Assembly (NCBI RefSeq): GCF_035920365.1
Contig: NZ_CP109150.1
Location: forward strand, 5,642,001-5,706,000
Direction of reading: 5' to 3'
From: Micromonospora sp. NBC_01740
GTDB taxonomy: Bacteria; Actinomycetota; Actinomycetes; Mycobacteriales; Micromonosporaceae
Length of the DNA stretch: 64,000 bases
The position numbers and the translations under genes are program-made. This document shows positions 20,507 through 29,653 of this stretch, one piece after another (position 1 is the stretch's first letter; every line of letters begins with the position of its first letter). The notes beneath the pieces are model-generated. The model was not told the DNA's origin. It made no database searches and worked only from the letters and a program-made list of their open reading frames with translations.

Positions 20507-21277
20507 CTACTGCAGGAACGCCCCGAGGGGCGAGAGCAGCAACCGACCGAGCGCCGCGGCGGTGTCGTCCAGCCGCGCGCGCTCGCACTCGTGGGCGGCC
20601 GGGTCGTGCCGGCACCGCCAGATCTTCTGCGCGTTGCGCCAGGCGACGTCGCGGGTGTACTCGACCAGTTCCCCCTGGTACCAGTCGTCGATGTCGCCGT
20701 TGAGCATGTCGATGAGCAGCTGCCACCGCTCCAGGTAGCCGCGCCGCAGACCGGGGATCTTGTCCGCGAAGATCTTGTTGATCTCCAGGTAGTCGCGGTG
20801 CTGGTCGGTGCCGTCCACCGGCTCCGACTCCAGGCTGTCGAACGTGGTCACCAACGCGAACGGCAGGTCGAAGTTGATGTGCGCGTTCACCCCGGCGGCC
20901 GCCGACGGCAGCGGGCGGGCGTCCGGCCCGCGCATCCGCTGGAACAGGCAGGCCCAGGCCTTCGGCGTACCCGGGCTGGAGTCGGTCCACAGCCGCATCG
21001 CGTCGAAGTAGCGGGCCGCGAACTCCACGTCGAGCCGGGACAGGAACACCGGGTCGGAGAACCGGTCGTCGTAGAGCCCGTTCAGCACGCTCTCGGTGAT
21101 CGTCAGGTACAGCCGGTTGAAGTCGGCCAGCGGGCAGCTCGCCTCCAGCGGAGGCAGCCGGACCAGCATGTCCTGGAGCTTGGTGAGGTGGTCGACCACC
21201 GCCGGCACGTCGGCCGGATGGTCGGCGAGCAGATCGACGATGTCCCGATGCACGGGCCCCCACACCGGTTCCGTCAT
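20507..21277 (-). CDS. DUF5995 family protein
   Basis: 256 residues, all helical, without a signal peptide. Characteristic segments are LYLTITESVLNGLYDDRFSDPVFLSRLDVEFAARYFDAMR in pieces, NAHINFDLPFALVTTF and HRDYLEINKIFADKIPGL. These match an actinobacterial family named DUF5995; its function is unknown. Conserved His and Asp residues (AHINFD) hint at a metal or acid-base site, which is inference. It lies upstream of its own terminator and 110 bp downstream of the LAL regulator stop; it could be in that transcript but has spacing for its own promoter. Confidence 0.75.
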   Translation of the reverse strand: MTEPVWGPVHRDIVDLLADHPADVPAVVDHLTKLQDMLVRLPPLEASCPLADFNRLYLTITESVLNGLYDDRFSDPVFLSRLDVEFAARYFDAMRLWTDSSPGTPKAWACLFQRMRGPDARPLPSAAAGVNAHINFDLPFALVTTFDSLESEPVDGTDQHRDYLEINKIFADKIPGLRRGYLERWQLLIDMLNGDIDDWYQGELVEYTRDVAWRNAQKIWRCRHDPAAHECERARLDDTAAALGRLLLSPLGAFLQ

Positions 21278-21388
21278 CTCTCCTCCACAGTGGTTCCCCC
21301 GGCACCCCCGTGCCGTCGGCGACGCAGCACAGCCTGCCAGCCGGCGATGGCCGGCCGGATCAGTAGAACGACGTATCCGCGCCGCGCG

Positions 21389-24283
21389 TCAGCCGGGCCG
21401 GTTGCGTAGGAAGATCGCGCTGGCCTGCACCCGGGTACGGACCTGGAGCTTGTCGAAGATGTGCGAGACGTGCACGCCGATGGTGCGCTCGCTGATGAAC
21501 AGCCGCTGGCCGATCTCCCGGTTGGTGAGCCCCTCGGCGACGGCGGCGAGGACCTCCCGCTCCCGGGCCGTCAGCGCCGCCAGCTCGTCGCCGTCCGCCC
21601 CGGCGGCCGGAGCGCCGGTGGCCGGACGTTCCTCCAGCGACACCCGCGCCCGGCCGGCGAGGGTACGGATCTCCGAGGTCAGCGGCACCGCGCCGAGCCC
21701 CTGCGCCACCTCGTACGCCTGGCGCAGCAGCTTGCCCGCGGTGGCGCTGCGGCTGCGCCGGGCCAGCAGCGCCTCCGCCTGCCGCAGCCGCGAGTAGGCC
21801 GCCGGGTAGGGGTGGTGACGGCGGTCCCACTGCGCCACCGAGCGGGCCCACAGCTCCGGGTCGCTGCTCTCCAGGCGGCTCACCTCGGCGGCGCACAGCG
21901 CCAGGAAGCCGTCCACCACGTCGCGTACCGGGCGGGCGGCGTGCTCGCTCTTGCGGGCGACCCGGTCGGCCACCTCCCGCAGCCGCCGCACCGCCGTCGG
22001 GTCGACGGCCACGGCGCGGCCGGCGTGCGCCTCGGCCTCGGCCCGCAGGCCGTGCCACACCAGCGCGGCGAGGATCCCCACGTCGTCGGAGCGGCTCTCG
22101 GTCAGGCCGCGCTGCACCGCCTGCCGGGCCAGGTCGTGCCGGCCCTGCCACATGGCCAGCCCCGCCCGCAGGGTGAGCAGCGGGATCACGTGCCGCGCCC
22201 CGCCGCCGGCGAGCATCGTGGCCACCGCGTCCAGGTCGCGGTCGGCGGCCTCGACGTCGCCGTAGCCCACCGACAGCCGGCAGCGTGCCAACAGCAGCTC
22301 CACCGCGTCCGCGCCGGAGGGGCGGTGCCGCAACGCCGCCGCGACCACCTTCTCCGCCTCGGCCCACTGCCCGACGCGGAACAGCCCGTTGGTGGCGATG
22401 GCCAGCAGCCGGGTCTCGTACGTGCGGCCCAGGCCGAGCTCGGCCATCCGCTCGGCGCCCCGGCGGGCCACCACGACGCCCTCCTCCAGGACGTTCAGCG
22501 GGCCGGTCAACAGCTCGGCCAGGTGCAGGTACGCGCACGCCACGTCCTCCGGGCGGCCGGAACGCTCGGCGGTCTCCAGCGCGCGGCGCATCACCGCCAG
22601 CCCGGCGTCCGGGTCCTCCAGGTACGCCTCCGAGAAGCCGAGCGCGGCGCTGGCCAGCACCACCTCCGACGTGGAGCCCGGCACCTCGGCGGCCAGCTCC
22701 AGCGCCTCCCGGGCCCGCCGGCCGGCGTCGGCGTACCGGCCGAGGTGCAGCAGCAGCTCGGCCAGGTGCGCCGCGGCCGTGGCCCGCTCCCGGGGCGTGC
22801 AGTCGGCGGCCTCCAGGGCCAGCTGGTACTCCGCCTCGGCCGGCGCCGAGCGGCCGGCGGCGGCCAGGTAGCGGGCCCGGCGGATGCGCAGCGCGCAGGC
22901 CGACGGGTCGGCGTCGGCGGCGGCCAGCTCCTCGATCAGCGTCAGCGCCCGGGCGTGCTCGCCGCAGTGATGGGCGGCCTCGGCGGCGTGCCTGAGCAGC
23001 GTGACCCGGTCCACCTCCGGCGGTGCGACGCCCGGCGCGGCGGCCAGCTGCAACGCGACCGACCAGTGCCGGTGCGCCTCGGCCCAGCCGTGCAGCCGCT
23101 CGGCCTCCCGGGCCGCGGCCATCGCCGCCGGCAATGCCCGCGCCGGCTCGCCGGCCAGCCGCCAGTGGTGCGCCAGGCGCGCCTGGTGCAGCTCCGCCGG
23201 GGCCGCGGTGAGCGCCTCGGCGTAGCGGCGGTGCAGGGCGGCCCGCTCGGCCGTCAGCAGCTCGTGCTCCAGCACCTCGGCGACCAGCCGGTGCCGCAGC
23301 CGGTAGCCGTCGTCCGCGCTCACCAGCAGCCGGTGGGCGACCGCCGCCCGGGCCGCCTCGATCAGCTCGTCCTCGGGCAGCCGCACCACCCGGGCCAGCA
23401 GCCAGTGCCCCACCGGCTCGACGCCGGCCGCCACCGCGTGCACCACGGCGTGCGCGTGCTGCGGCAGCGCGTCCACCCGGGCCAGGAATATCTCGCGCAG
23501 CGTGTCGGAGAGCTCGTCCCGCCCGTCGCGCAGGTCGCGGGCCAGCTCCTCCACCACGAACGGGTTGCCGCCGCTACGCCGCCACACCAGCTCCGCCGCC
23601 TCCGGAGTGAGCGCCCGGCCGACCACGGCGGTGGCGAGCCGGTCGGTGCCGGCCCGGTCCAGCGGGGCCAGGTCGAGCACCCGCACCGTACGCAGCCGGC
23701 GCAGCTCGGTGAGCACCCGGCGCAGCGGGTGCGCGCCCTGCAACGACTCCGCCCGCACCGCCGCGAGCACCGACAACTGGAGGTCGCCCAACCCGGCCAG
23801 CAGGTAGAGCAGCAGCTGGCGGGTGCTGCGGTCGACCCACTGGAGGTCGTCCAGGACGAGCACCAGCGGGCGCCCCTCGGCGATCAGGTGCAGCCCCCGC
23901 GAGACCCGCTCCAGGAGCGCCCCGGCGCCGTCCGGGCCGGCGGTCTCCTCGGCGAACACCCCGAGGAGGTCACGGACCGCCGAGGAGGTCCGGGCCTGGG
24001 CACCGGTCAGTTCGGCGTCGAGGCGGCGCAGCGCCTGGAGCAGCGGGTGCAGGGGCGAGGCGTCGCCGATGTCCAGACAGGAGCCGGTGAGCACCAGGGC
24101 CCCGGCGTCGCGCAGCCGGGTGCCCACCTCGCGCAGCAGCCGGGTCTTGCCGACGCCGCTCTCGCCGGTGAGGAAGACGGCGGCGGTGTTCCCCTGCGTG
24201 ACGTCGTCGAGCAGCACGGATCGTACCGTCGTCACCAGGTCGGCCCGGCCGACGAGTGGTGCGGTGTCCACGTCGCTGGCCAT
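21389..24283 (-). CDS. LAL-type transcriptional regulator (AAA ATPase plus LuxR HTH)
   Basis: 964 residues. The N-terminus holds a STAND-type ATPase (LVGRADLV, Walker A GESGVGKT at about residue 45, Walker B LVLVLDDLQW), the middle 500 residues are TPR-like helical repeats, and the C-terminus is a LuxR-type HTH (LTAREREVLAAVAEGLTNREIGQRL split over about residues 895-955). LAL proteins switch on transcription when a ligand triggers ATP-dependent oligomerisation. The ATG at 24283 fits a leaderless promoter (TAGGCT seven bases upstream). It is head-to-head with the cyclase/ATPase gene at 24467, whose ATPase part is distantly similar; the two may respond to related signals. Confidence 0.88.
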   Translation of the reverse strand: MASDVDTAPLVGRADLVTTVRSVLLDDVTQGNTAAVFLTGESGVGKTRLLREVGTRLRDAGALVLTGSCLDIGDASPLHPLLQALRRLDAELTGAQARTSSAVRDLLGVFAEETAGPDGAGALLERVSRGLHLIAEGRPLVLVLDDLQWVDRSTRQLLLYLLAGLGDLQLSVLAAVRAESLQGAHPLRRVLTELRRLRTVRVLDLAPLDRAGTDRLATAVVGRALTPEAAELVWRRSGGNPFVVEELARDLRDGRDELSDTLREIFLARVDALPQHAHAVVHAVAAGVEPVGHWLLARVVRLPEDELIEAARAAVAHRLLVSADDGYRLRHRLVAEVLEHELLTAERAALHRRYAEALTAAPAELHQARLAHHWRLAGEPARALPAAMAAAREAERLHGWAEAHRHWSVALQLAAAPGVAPPEVDRVTLLRHAAEAAHHCGEHARALTLIEELAAADADPSACALRIRRARYLAAAGRSAPAEAEYQLALEAADCTPRERATAAAHLAELLLHLGRYADAGRRAREALELAAEVPGSTSEVVLASAALGFSEAYLEDPDAGLAVMRRALETAERSGRPEDVACAYLHLAELLTGPLNVLEEGVVVARRGAERMAELGLGRTYETRLLAIATNGLFRVGQWAEAEKVVAAALRHRPSGADAVELLLARCRLSVGYGDVEAADRDLDAVATMLAGGGARHVIPLLTLRAGLAMWQGRHDLARQAVQRGLTESRSDDVGILAALVWHGLRAEAEAHAGRAVAVDPTAVRRLREVADRVARKSEHAARPVRDVVDGFLALCAAEVSRLESSDPELWARSVAQWDRRHHPYPAAYSRLRQAEALLARRSRSATAGKLLRQAYEVAQGLGAVPLTSEIRTLAGRARVSLEERPATGAPAAGADGDELAALTAREREVLAAVAEGLTNREIGQRLFISERTIGVHVSHIFDKLQVRTRVQASAIFLRNRPG

Positions 24284-24290
24284 GGCACGC

Positions 24291-24296
24291 AGCCTA
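24291..24296 (-). promoter_or_regulatory. -10 element of a leaderless promoter (LAL regulator)
   Basis: TAGGCT on the minus strand is seven bases from the ATG at 24283, so transcription should begin at or next to the start codon. There is no ribosome-binding site. Confidence 0.5.
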
Positions 24297-24466
24297 GTCA
24301 AGTGCCCCGCACCGTTCTACGGGTCTTTCGCGCCTGTGGTACTCCTCGCGTCGAGATCGCGACCGACGGTTGCGCAGGGTGGACATACGTCGTTCGGCAG
24401 ATCCCCCGTCGGCCCATCGGTGACAGTGTCCGAGGCGTCGTCAGCACCGTGGGGAAGGCGGGTGCG

Positions 24467-26773
24467 ATGCCCATGGCCACCATCGTCGCCGGTTCGCAGC
24501 GGTCCACCTCGGCAGGCTGGCCGGTACCGGAGGAGAAACGCCTCGTCACCGTGCTGTTCGTCGACATCGTCGGGTCGACCGCGCTCGTCGAGCGGCTCGA
24601 CCCCGAGGACGTGCGGATCCTGCAACGGGCCTACTTCGACACCGTGGGCGGGGTGCTGCGCCGGTGGCACGGGGTGGTCGAGAAGTACGTCGGCGACGCG
24701 GTGATGGCCCTGTTCGGGGCCCGCCGGTCCGACGGCTTCGACGCGTACCGGGCGGTGCGGGCGGCGCTGGAGATCCAGGGGGCCCTCGACCGGCGACCGC
24801 CGCCCGGCGCGCCGCGCCTCCGGGTCCGGGCCGGGGTGGCCACCGGTGAGGCGCTGGTGGACCTCGCCGCGGCGCGCGACGGCGGGCACGGCGTCGCCAG
24901 CGGCGCGGTGATCACCACCGCCGCGCGGTTGCAGGAGTACGCCCCGCCGGGCGGGGTGGCGCTCTGCGCGGCCACCCACCGCGCCACCGTGGGACTGGTC
25001 GACCAGCGCCGCGTACCGCCGGTGGCCCTGGCCGGCAAGGCGCTGCCGGTCGACGTGTGGCACGCCACCGGCACCACCCGACAGGCCCCGACCCGGCACG
25101 AGGGGCCGCTGGTCGGGCGGCGACGGGAACTGGCCGCCGCCCGGGACCTGATCGTCCGGGCCGTGCGGGGCCGCGACCCGCGCTGGCTGTCGCTGGTCGG
25201 TCCCGCCGGCAGCGGGCGCAGCCGGCTGCTGCACGAACTGACCCGGGCGGTACGGACCGTGGACGGGGTGCCGGTGCGCTGGTGCGTCGCGCACTGCCCG
25301 CCGTACCCGCAGCCCCTGGCGCCCGTCGCGGACCTGGTGCGCGGGCTCGCCGGCCTCCGCGCCGGTGAGCCGCCCGCGACGGTACGGCGACGACTCACCG
25401 CCGCCCTCACGGACCTGGTGCCGCCCGCCGGCCTGACCGAGGCGGTGTACGCGCTGGAGGCGCTGCTGGGCACGCCGGACGGCTCCGGCGACGCGGCGCG
25501 GGGCGCCGAGGTGGCGCGGGAGGCGCTGCTGGGGCTCGCGGCCCGGCAGCCGGTGATGGTGGCGGTGGACGACCTCGACCGGGCCACCGCGACGCTGCAC
25601 CGCTTCCTGCACCGGCTCTTCGCGGCGGCCACCGCGCGGTCGCTGCCGCTGGTGGTGGTGACCCTGCACCGTGCCGAGTGGACGGGCGCGCTGCCCGGCC
25701 CGCGGGACCGTCGGCACCGGTTGGCGGTGCCGCCGCTGCGCCCGGTGGAGACCGGACGGCTGCTGCGGCACCTGCTCGGCCGGGCCGACCGGCCGACGGC
25801 GGCGGCGATCACCCGGCTCCTGCCGCTGGTCGGCGGCAACCCGGGGCGGGCCGTCGCGTACGTGGCGTCGCCGGACGCGGCGCGGTCCGTGCCGGAGGCG
25901 GTGCGCCGGGAGGTCGACGCCCGGCTGGACCGCCTGGACGGGGCGCGGCGGGCCGTGCTGATGGCCGTCGCGACCGTCGGCGCGGGGATCACCGCCGCGA
26001 CGGTGGCGCGCCTGCTCGACTGGGCTCCCGGGCGGGCCGCCCCGGTGCTGCGCGCCCTGGCCGCGACGGGTCTGCTGGTCACCCGCCCCGACGGCCGGTA
26101 CGCCGTCGCCGACGCGGTGGTCCGCGAGGTCGCGTACGCCCGGCTGCCGAGGGCGGCGCGGGCCGCGTTCGCCCGCCGGGCCGGGCGGCCGGCGGAGTCG
26201 GACGCCCCTTCGGTGCCCGTGGTCGTGCACGCCCCCACCGCCCAGGTGCCGCCGGTGCCGGCGCGCGCCGACGCCGACCGCCCGGCGGCCCGGAACGCTC
26301 GCGGGTCGCACCCGGCACCACTGCGGCGGCCCGCCGCCGCGCCCCGTCTCGCTGCCCCGCCCCGGCCCGCCCGCGCGTTCCAGGTCGCCGACGTGCCCCT
26401 GGTCGCCGACGTGCCCCGGGTCGCCGACGTGCCCCGGATCGCGGTGCTGCCGGGGGCGCGTTCCGCGCCCGGTCCGCTGGTCGCCGTCCCCGCGGAACGT
26501 GTCGGGGGCGGCCGGGTGGTGGAGCTGCACGGCTGGATCGCGGCCCGCGATCGCCGCCCCTCGGCCGGCCCCGCCCCGTCGACCGCGCGCGACCGCGTCG
26601 CCATCGACCTGAAGACCGGCAAGTCCACCGCCGGCACGGCCGACGACCTCGCCGAGCACCCGGCCGGCCCCGCTGCGACGGCAGCCCTCGGGGCGGGCGG
26701 TTCGGCGCGGCGGCAGGGGCGCGGGCAGCGGCCGAGGTGGGTCCTGCCGCGCGGCAGGCCGGTCGCGGCGTGA
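24467..26773 (+). CDS. Class III cyclase-like/ATPase-like signalling protein with degenerate sites
   Basis: 768 residues. Residues about 22-180 are a class III nucleotide cyclase homology domain: FVDIVGST (metal Asp) and EKYVGDAVMALFG (Lys and second metal Asp) are intact, but the segment that normally reads GDxVNxAARL is ASGAVITTAARL, so the substrate Asp and transition-state Asn are missing. A STAND-type ATPase follows, with Walker A GPAGSGRS: the Lys is Arg. The last 200 residues are low complexity, including three VADVP repeats. No HTH is seen. It could be an inactive nucleotide-sensing scaffold. The ATG at 24467 has GGGAAGG upstream; the frame is open far upstream, antisense to the LAL gene, and that part is not coding. 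Confidence 0.75.
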   Translation: MPMATIVAGSQRSTSAGWPVPEEKRLVTVLFVDIVGSTALVERLDPEDVRILQRAYFDTVGGVLRRWHGVVEKYVGDAVMALFGARRSDGFDAYRAVRAALEIQGALDRRPPPGAPRLRVRAGVATGEALVDLAAARDGGHGVASGAVITTAARLQEYAPPGGVALCAATHRATVGLVDQRRVPPVALAGKALPVDVWHATGTTRQAPTRHEGPLVGRRRELAAARDLIVRAVRGRDPRWLSLVGPAGSGRSRLLHELTRAVRTVDGVPVRWCVAHCPPYPQPLAPVADLVRGLAGLRAGEPPATVRRRLTAALTDLVPPAGLTEAVYALEALLGTPDGSGDAARGAEVAREALLGLAARQPVMVAVDDLDRATATLHRFLHRLFAAATARSLPLVVVTLHRAEWTGALPGPRDRRHRLAVPPLRPVETGRLLRHLLGRADRPTAAAITRLLPLVGGNPGRAVAYVASPDAARSVPEAVRREVDARLDRLDGARRAVLMAVATVGAGITAATVARLLDWAPGRAAPVLRALAATGLLVTRPDGRYAVADAVVREVAYARLPRAARAAFARRAGRPAESDAPSVPVVVHAPTAQVPPVPARADADRPAARNARGSHPAPLRRPAAAPRLAAPPRPARAFQVADVPLVADVPRVADVPRIAVLPGARSAPGPLVAVPAERVGGGRVVELHGWIAARDRRPSAGPAPSTARDRVAIDLKTGKSTAGTADDLAEHPAGPAATAALGAGGSARRQGRGQRPRWVLPRGRPVAA

Positions 26774-26898
26774 GCGGGCGGTGTGTTGGACGCGGGGAGG
26801 GGGCGGCCAGGGGATCTCCCCCACGATCCAAACTAACGGGAATTCGATCCGGGCGGTATCGGGCGACCGACCGAGTGCGCGCCTCGGGGTCGGCTGGC

Positions 26899-26904
26899 TA
26901 GGTT
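26899..26904 (+). promoter_or_regulatory. -10 element of a leaderless promoter (aldo/keto reductase)
   Basis: TAGGTT lies six bases upstream of the ATG at 26911, with no ribosome-binding site between. Confidence 0.5.
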
Positions 26905-26910
26905 CGCCCG

Positions 26911-27804
26911 ATGCCTGTCGAAGAGATCACCGCCTCCGCCGCCGGTACCTGGACGCTCGGCGACCGGACCGTGCACCGGATGGGGTTCGGCTCCATGCGG
27001 CTCACCGTCGACCCGGACCGGGCGCGCGCCGTCCGCGTCCTGCGCCGGGCCGTCGAGCTGGGCGTCAACCACATCGACACCGCCGCCTTCTACGTCTCGC
27101 CGGGCGGGCCGCTCGGCGTCGGCACCGGCTCGCCCCGGTACGCGACCGACCTGATCCGCGAGGCCCTCGCGCCGTACCCGGACGACCTGGTCGTCACCAC
27201 CAAGGTCGGGCCGTCCTTCGACGAGGCGACCGGGCACCGGGAACTGGGCCCGGCGGAGCTGCGCCGGGAGGTGGAGGAGAACCTGCGCCGCCTGGGCCGG
27301 GACCACCTGGACGTGGTGAACCTGCGGATCGTCCGGCGACCCGGGCGGGACTCGGTGGCGGAGCGGTTCGCCGCCCTGGCCGAGCTGCGCGACGCCGGGC
27401 TGATCCGGCATCTCGGCCTGTCCAACGTGCGGGTGGATCACCTGGACGAGGTGCGGGACATCGCGCCGGTGGTGTGCGTGCAGAACGCGTACGCCCTCGA
27501 CGTGAACCGGTGGGCCGACGAGCTGCTGCGGGTCTGCGGCGAGCGGGGGATCGCCTTCGTGCCGTTCTTCGCGATCGCGGGCGCCGGGCGGGAGTCGGGC
27601 GCGGGCGACGACCACGACGAGGCCGTACGGGCGGTGGCGCGCGCGCACGGCGCGACCCCGCACCAGATCCGCCTGGCCTGGACGCTGCACCAGGGGCCGC
27701 ACGTGCTGGCCATCCCCGGCACCGGCGACCCGGCGCACCTGGCGCAGAACGTGGCGGCCGGGGCGATCCGGCTCACCCCCGAGGACCTGGCCCGCCTCCG
27801 CTGA
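26911..27804 (+). CDS. Aldo/keto reductase family oxidoreductase
   Basis: 297 residues, an NADPH-type TIM barrel. The catalytic Asp and Tyr are in NHIDTAAFY and the Lys in VVTTKVG. The position of the usual catalytic His (QIH in most members) reads NLRIV here, an Arg, seen in some actinobacterial branches. Such proteins reduce aldehydes or ketones of small metabolites; the His change may alter substrate range or favour a non-classical reaction. It is a single gene that converges on the hydrolase at 27840 with a small shared terminator between. Confidence 0.85.
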   Translation: MPVEEITASAAGTWTLGDRTVHRMGFGSMRLTVDPDRARAVRVLRRAVELGVNHIDTAAFYVSPGGPLGVGTGSPRYATDLIREALAPYPDDLVVTTKVGPSFDEATGHRELGPAELRREVEENLRRLGRDHLDVVNLRIVRRPGRDSVAERFAALAELRDAGLIRHLGLSNVRVDHLDEVRDIAPVVCVQNAYALDVNRWADELLRVCGERGIAFVPFFAIAGAGRESGAGDDHDEAVRAVARAHGATPHQIRLAWTLHQGPHVLAIPGTGDPAHLAQNVAAGAIRLTPEDLARLR

Positions 27805-27805
27805 C

Positions 27806-27824
27806 CGCGGGCGCCCCGCCCGCG
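27806..27824. terminator. Short hairpin between convergent genes
   Basis: An 8-bp G/C stem (27806-27813 with 27817-27824) and three-base loop follow the reductase stop closely and precede the hydrolase stop on the other strand. Confidence 0.5.
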
Positions 27825-27839
27825 CGGCATGGTGGCGCG

Positions 27840-28406
27840 TCAGCGACCGTCGAGGAAGGCGACCGCCCGCTCCCACGTCCGGCTGGCGGCCGCCGGGTCG
27901 TGGTCGGGCAGGTCGGGATCGGTGTAGAGGTGACCGACGCCGGGATAGCGGTGGACGCTCAGCTCCGCGCCCGCGCCGGTGATCGCCCGCTGCCACCGGC
28001 CGAGCTCGGGCTCCGGGGGGTATTCGTCCGGGTCGGCCATGTGCAGCTGCACCGGCAGGCCCGGACGGACCGCCTCCGGCGCACCGCCGGCGCCGTGCAA
28101 CAGCAACAGCGCGGCGGCGGCGGGGCGCTCGGCCAGCAGCGCGCCGGCCACTGCGGCCCCCATGGAGAACCCCGCCAGCACCGCCTCGGGCGGCGCCTCG
28201 TGCAGCGCCGCCCTGGCCCGGCCCATCACGGCCACCTCGCCGACCTCGCCGAGCAGGGCGAAGCCCGCCTCGATCGTGTCGACGGCCGGCGCGCCGTAGA
28301 GGTCGGGGGTGACGACGTGGTGGCCGGCGGCGCGCAGCCGGTCGGCGGCCGTCAACACGGCGGGTCGCAGCCCGTAGGCGGAATGAAACAGCACGACGTG
28401 TCCCAT
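27840..28406 (-). CDS. Dienelactone hydrolase family protein
   Basis: 188 residues, an alpha/beta hydrolase. It begins with the first strand (GHVVLFHSAYGLRPAV), has the nucleophile elbow AGFSMGAAVAG (Ser), and the likely His in YPGVGHLYTDPDLPDHD; the acid is probably the Asp of HMADPDEY. Dienelactone hydrolases normally use Cys at the elbow; Ser here points to esterase-like activity. Substrate unknown. The ATG at 28406 has a leaderless-type -10 (CAGAAT, 28418-28413) six bases upstream. It is likely a separate transcript from the glycosyltransferase upstream. Confidence 0.8.
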   Translation of the reverse strand: MGHVVLFHSAYGLRPAVLTAADRLRAAGHHVVTPDLYGAPAVDTIEAGFALLGEVGEVAVMGRARAALHEAPPEAVLAGFSMGAAVAGALLAERPAAAALLLLHGAGGAPEAVRPGLPVQLHMADPDEYPPEPELGRWQRAITGAGAELSVHRYPGVGHLYTDPDLPDHDPAAASRTWERAVAFLDGR

Positions 28407-28477
28407 CGGGACATTCTGTCTGACGAATGCGACGGGGCCGGGCCGCCGCGCTGACCCGCCGCCGACGCGAGGCCGGG

Positions 28478-29584
28478 TCAGCCCAGCGATTCCAGTCGCC
28501 GCACCAGCTCGCCCGGCGCCGGCATGGCGGCGATCTCGGCGCTGACCTGCCGCGCCGCGTCGCGCAGCGCGGTGTCGGTGACGAGCCGGGTCAGGGTGTC
28601 GGCGGTGATGTCGCGGGTGCGGGCGGCGATGCCGGCCCCGCGCGCGGCCACCAGCTCGGCGTTGTGCCGCCGGTCGCCCGCCCCGACGGTGGCCAGCTGC
28701 GGCACCCCGGCGATCAGCGCGCTCAGGACGCTGCCCGCGCCGCCGTGGTGGACCAGCGCCGCGCTCGCCGGCAGGGCCGCGGGGACCGGGATCCAGTCGA
28801 CCGTACGCACGTTGCCGGGCAGCGCCCGGCGGGCCAGCCGCGCCTCCGGGCGGACCAGTACGAACTCGGCGTCGACCCGGTCGGCGACGGCGACGACGGC
28901 CGGCATCGGTCCGGCGCTGCCGGGGCCGGCGATGGTGCTGCGGCTGACCAGCACCCGGGGCCGCTCCCCCGGCTCGCGAAGCCAGTCCGGCAGCTCGCCG
29001 CCCGCCTCGGTGGCGTAGCGCATCGGCCAGCCGTCCTGACGCAGCACGCTGGGCGGGGCGACGGCGATCGCGGCGGCCGGCGGCGGCAGCTCGGTCAGGC
29101 CGTGCCGGCGCAGCGCCGGCCCCAGCCCCGCCAGGGTCGCCCGGGCCAGCTCGCGGCCGTCGAAGAGGGCGTTCTCCTGGCGTACGGCGGGCACGCCGAG
29201 CGTCGCGGCGGCGAGGGCGCCGGCCACCGCGAACGGCTCGTGGACCACCAGGTCGGGTCGCCACTGCCCGGCGAGGGCGACCACCCCGTCGGCGAGCTGG
29301 TCGTTGACCGCGCCGAAGAGCAGCCCCGCGCCCCGGGTGCCGGCGGTGCCGGCCAGTTCGGCCCGTGCGGTCAGCGGGTGGCGCAGCAGTACGCGGCGGG
29401 CGATGCGCCCGAAGTCGAACGCGGGCGCGACGTCGCGCGCCGGCAGTCCGGGGCGCATCGCCCGCAGCCCGTCGGCGGCGGTGGCGACGAGCACCTCGTG
29501 GCCGGCGTCGCGCAGTGCGGCGGCCAGCGGCAGCAGCGGAGCGACGTGCCCGATCAACGGCGCGGAGACCACCAGTACTCGCAC
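28478..29584 (-). CDS. GT1-family glycosyltransferase
   Basis: 368 residues, two Rossmann halves (GT-B fold). The N-terminal acceptor half has VVSAPLIGHVAPLLPLAAAL and the C-terminal sugar-nucleotide half has VHHGGAGSVLSALIAGVPQL, the signature of macrolide/antibiotic-type UDP- or TDP-sugar transferases. No dedicated sugar or aglycone genes are next to it, so it may act on xenobiotics or on a product made elsewhere. The GTG at 29584 (VRVLVVSAP) is preferred over an ATG eleven codons upstream, because TAGCAT lies seven bases before the GTG and family members begin at this strand. Confidence 0.82.
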   Translation of the reverse strand: MRVLVVSAPLIGHVAPLLPLAAALRDAGHEVLVATAADGLRAMRPGLPARDVAPAFDFGRIARRVLLRHPLTARAELAGTAGTRGAGLLFGAVNDQLADGVVALAGQWRPDLVVHEPFAVAGALAAATLGVPAVRQENALFDGRELARATLAGLGPALRRHGLTELPPPAAAIAVAPPSVLRQDGWPMRYATEAGGELPDWLREPGERPRVLVSRSTIAGPGSAGPMPAVVAVADRVDAEFVLVRPEARLARRALPGNVRTVDWIPVPAALPASAALVHHGGAGSVLSALIAGVPQLATVGAGDRRHNAELVAARGAGIAARTRDITADTLTRLVTDTALRDAARQVSAEIAAMPAPGELVRRLESLG

Positions 29585-29653
29585 CGCGCCGATGCTAGCC
29601 GCGGCGGAGCCTGTCATGGGGGCACCGGGAGACGCGGCCCGGACGGCGGCGGG

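Noticed and set aside
21461..24466. A very long open frame continuing upstream of the cyclase/ATPase gene
   Set aside because: It runs antisense to the LAL regulator and has no domain; a ribosome-binding site and family start are at 24467.
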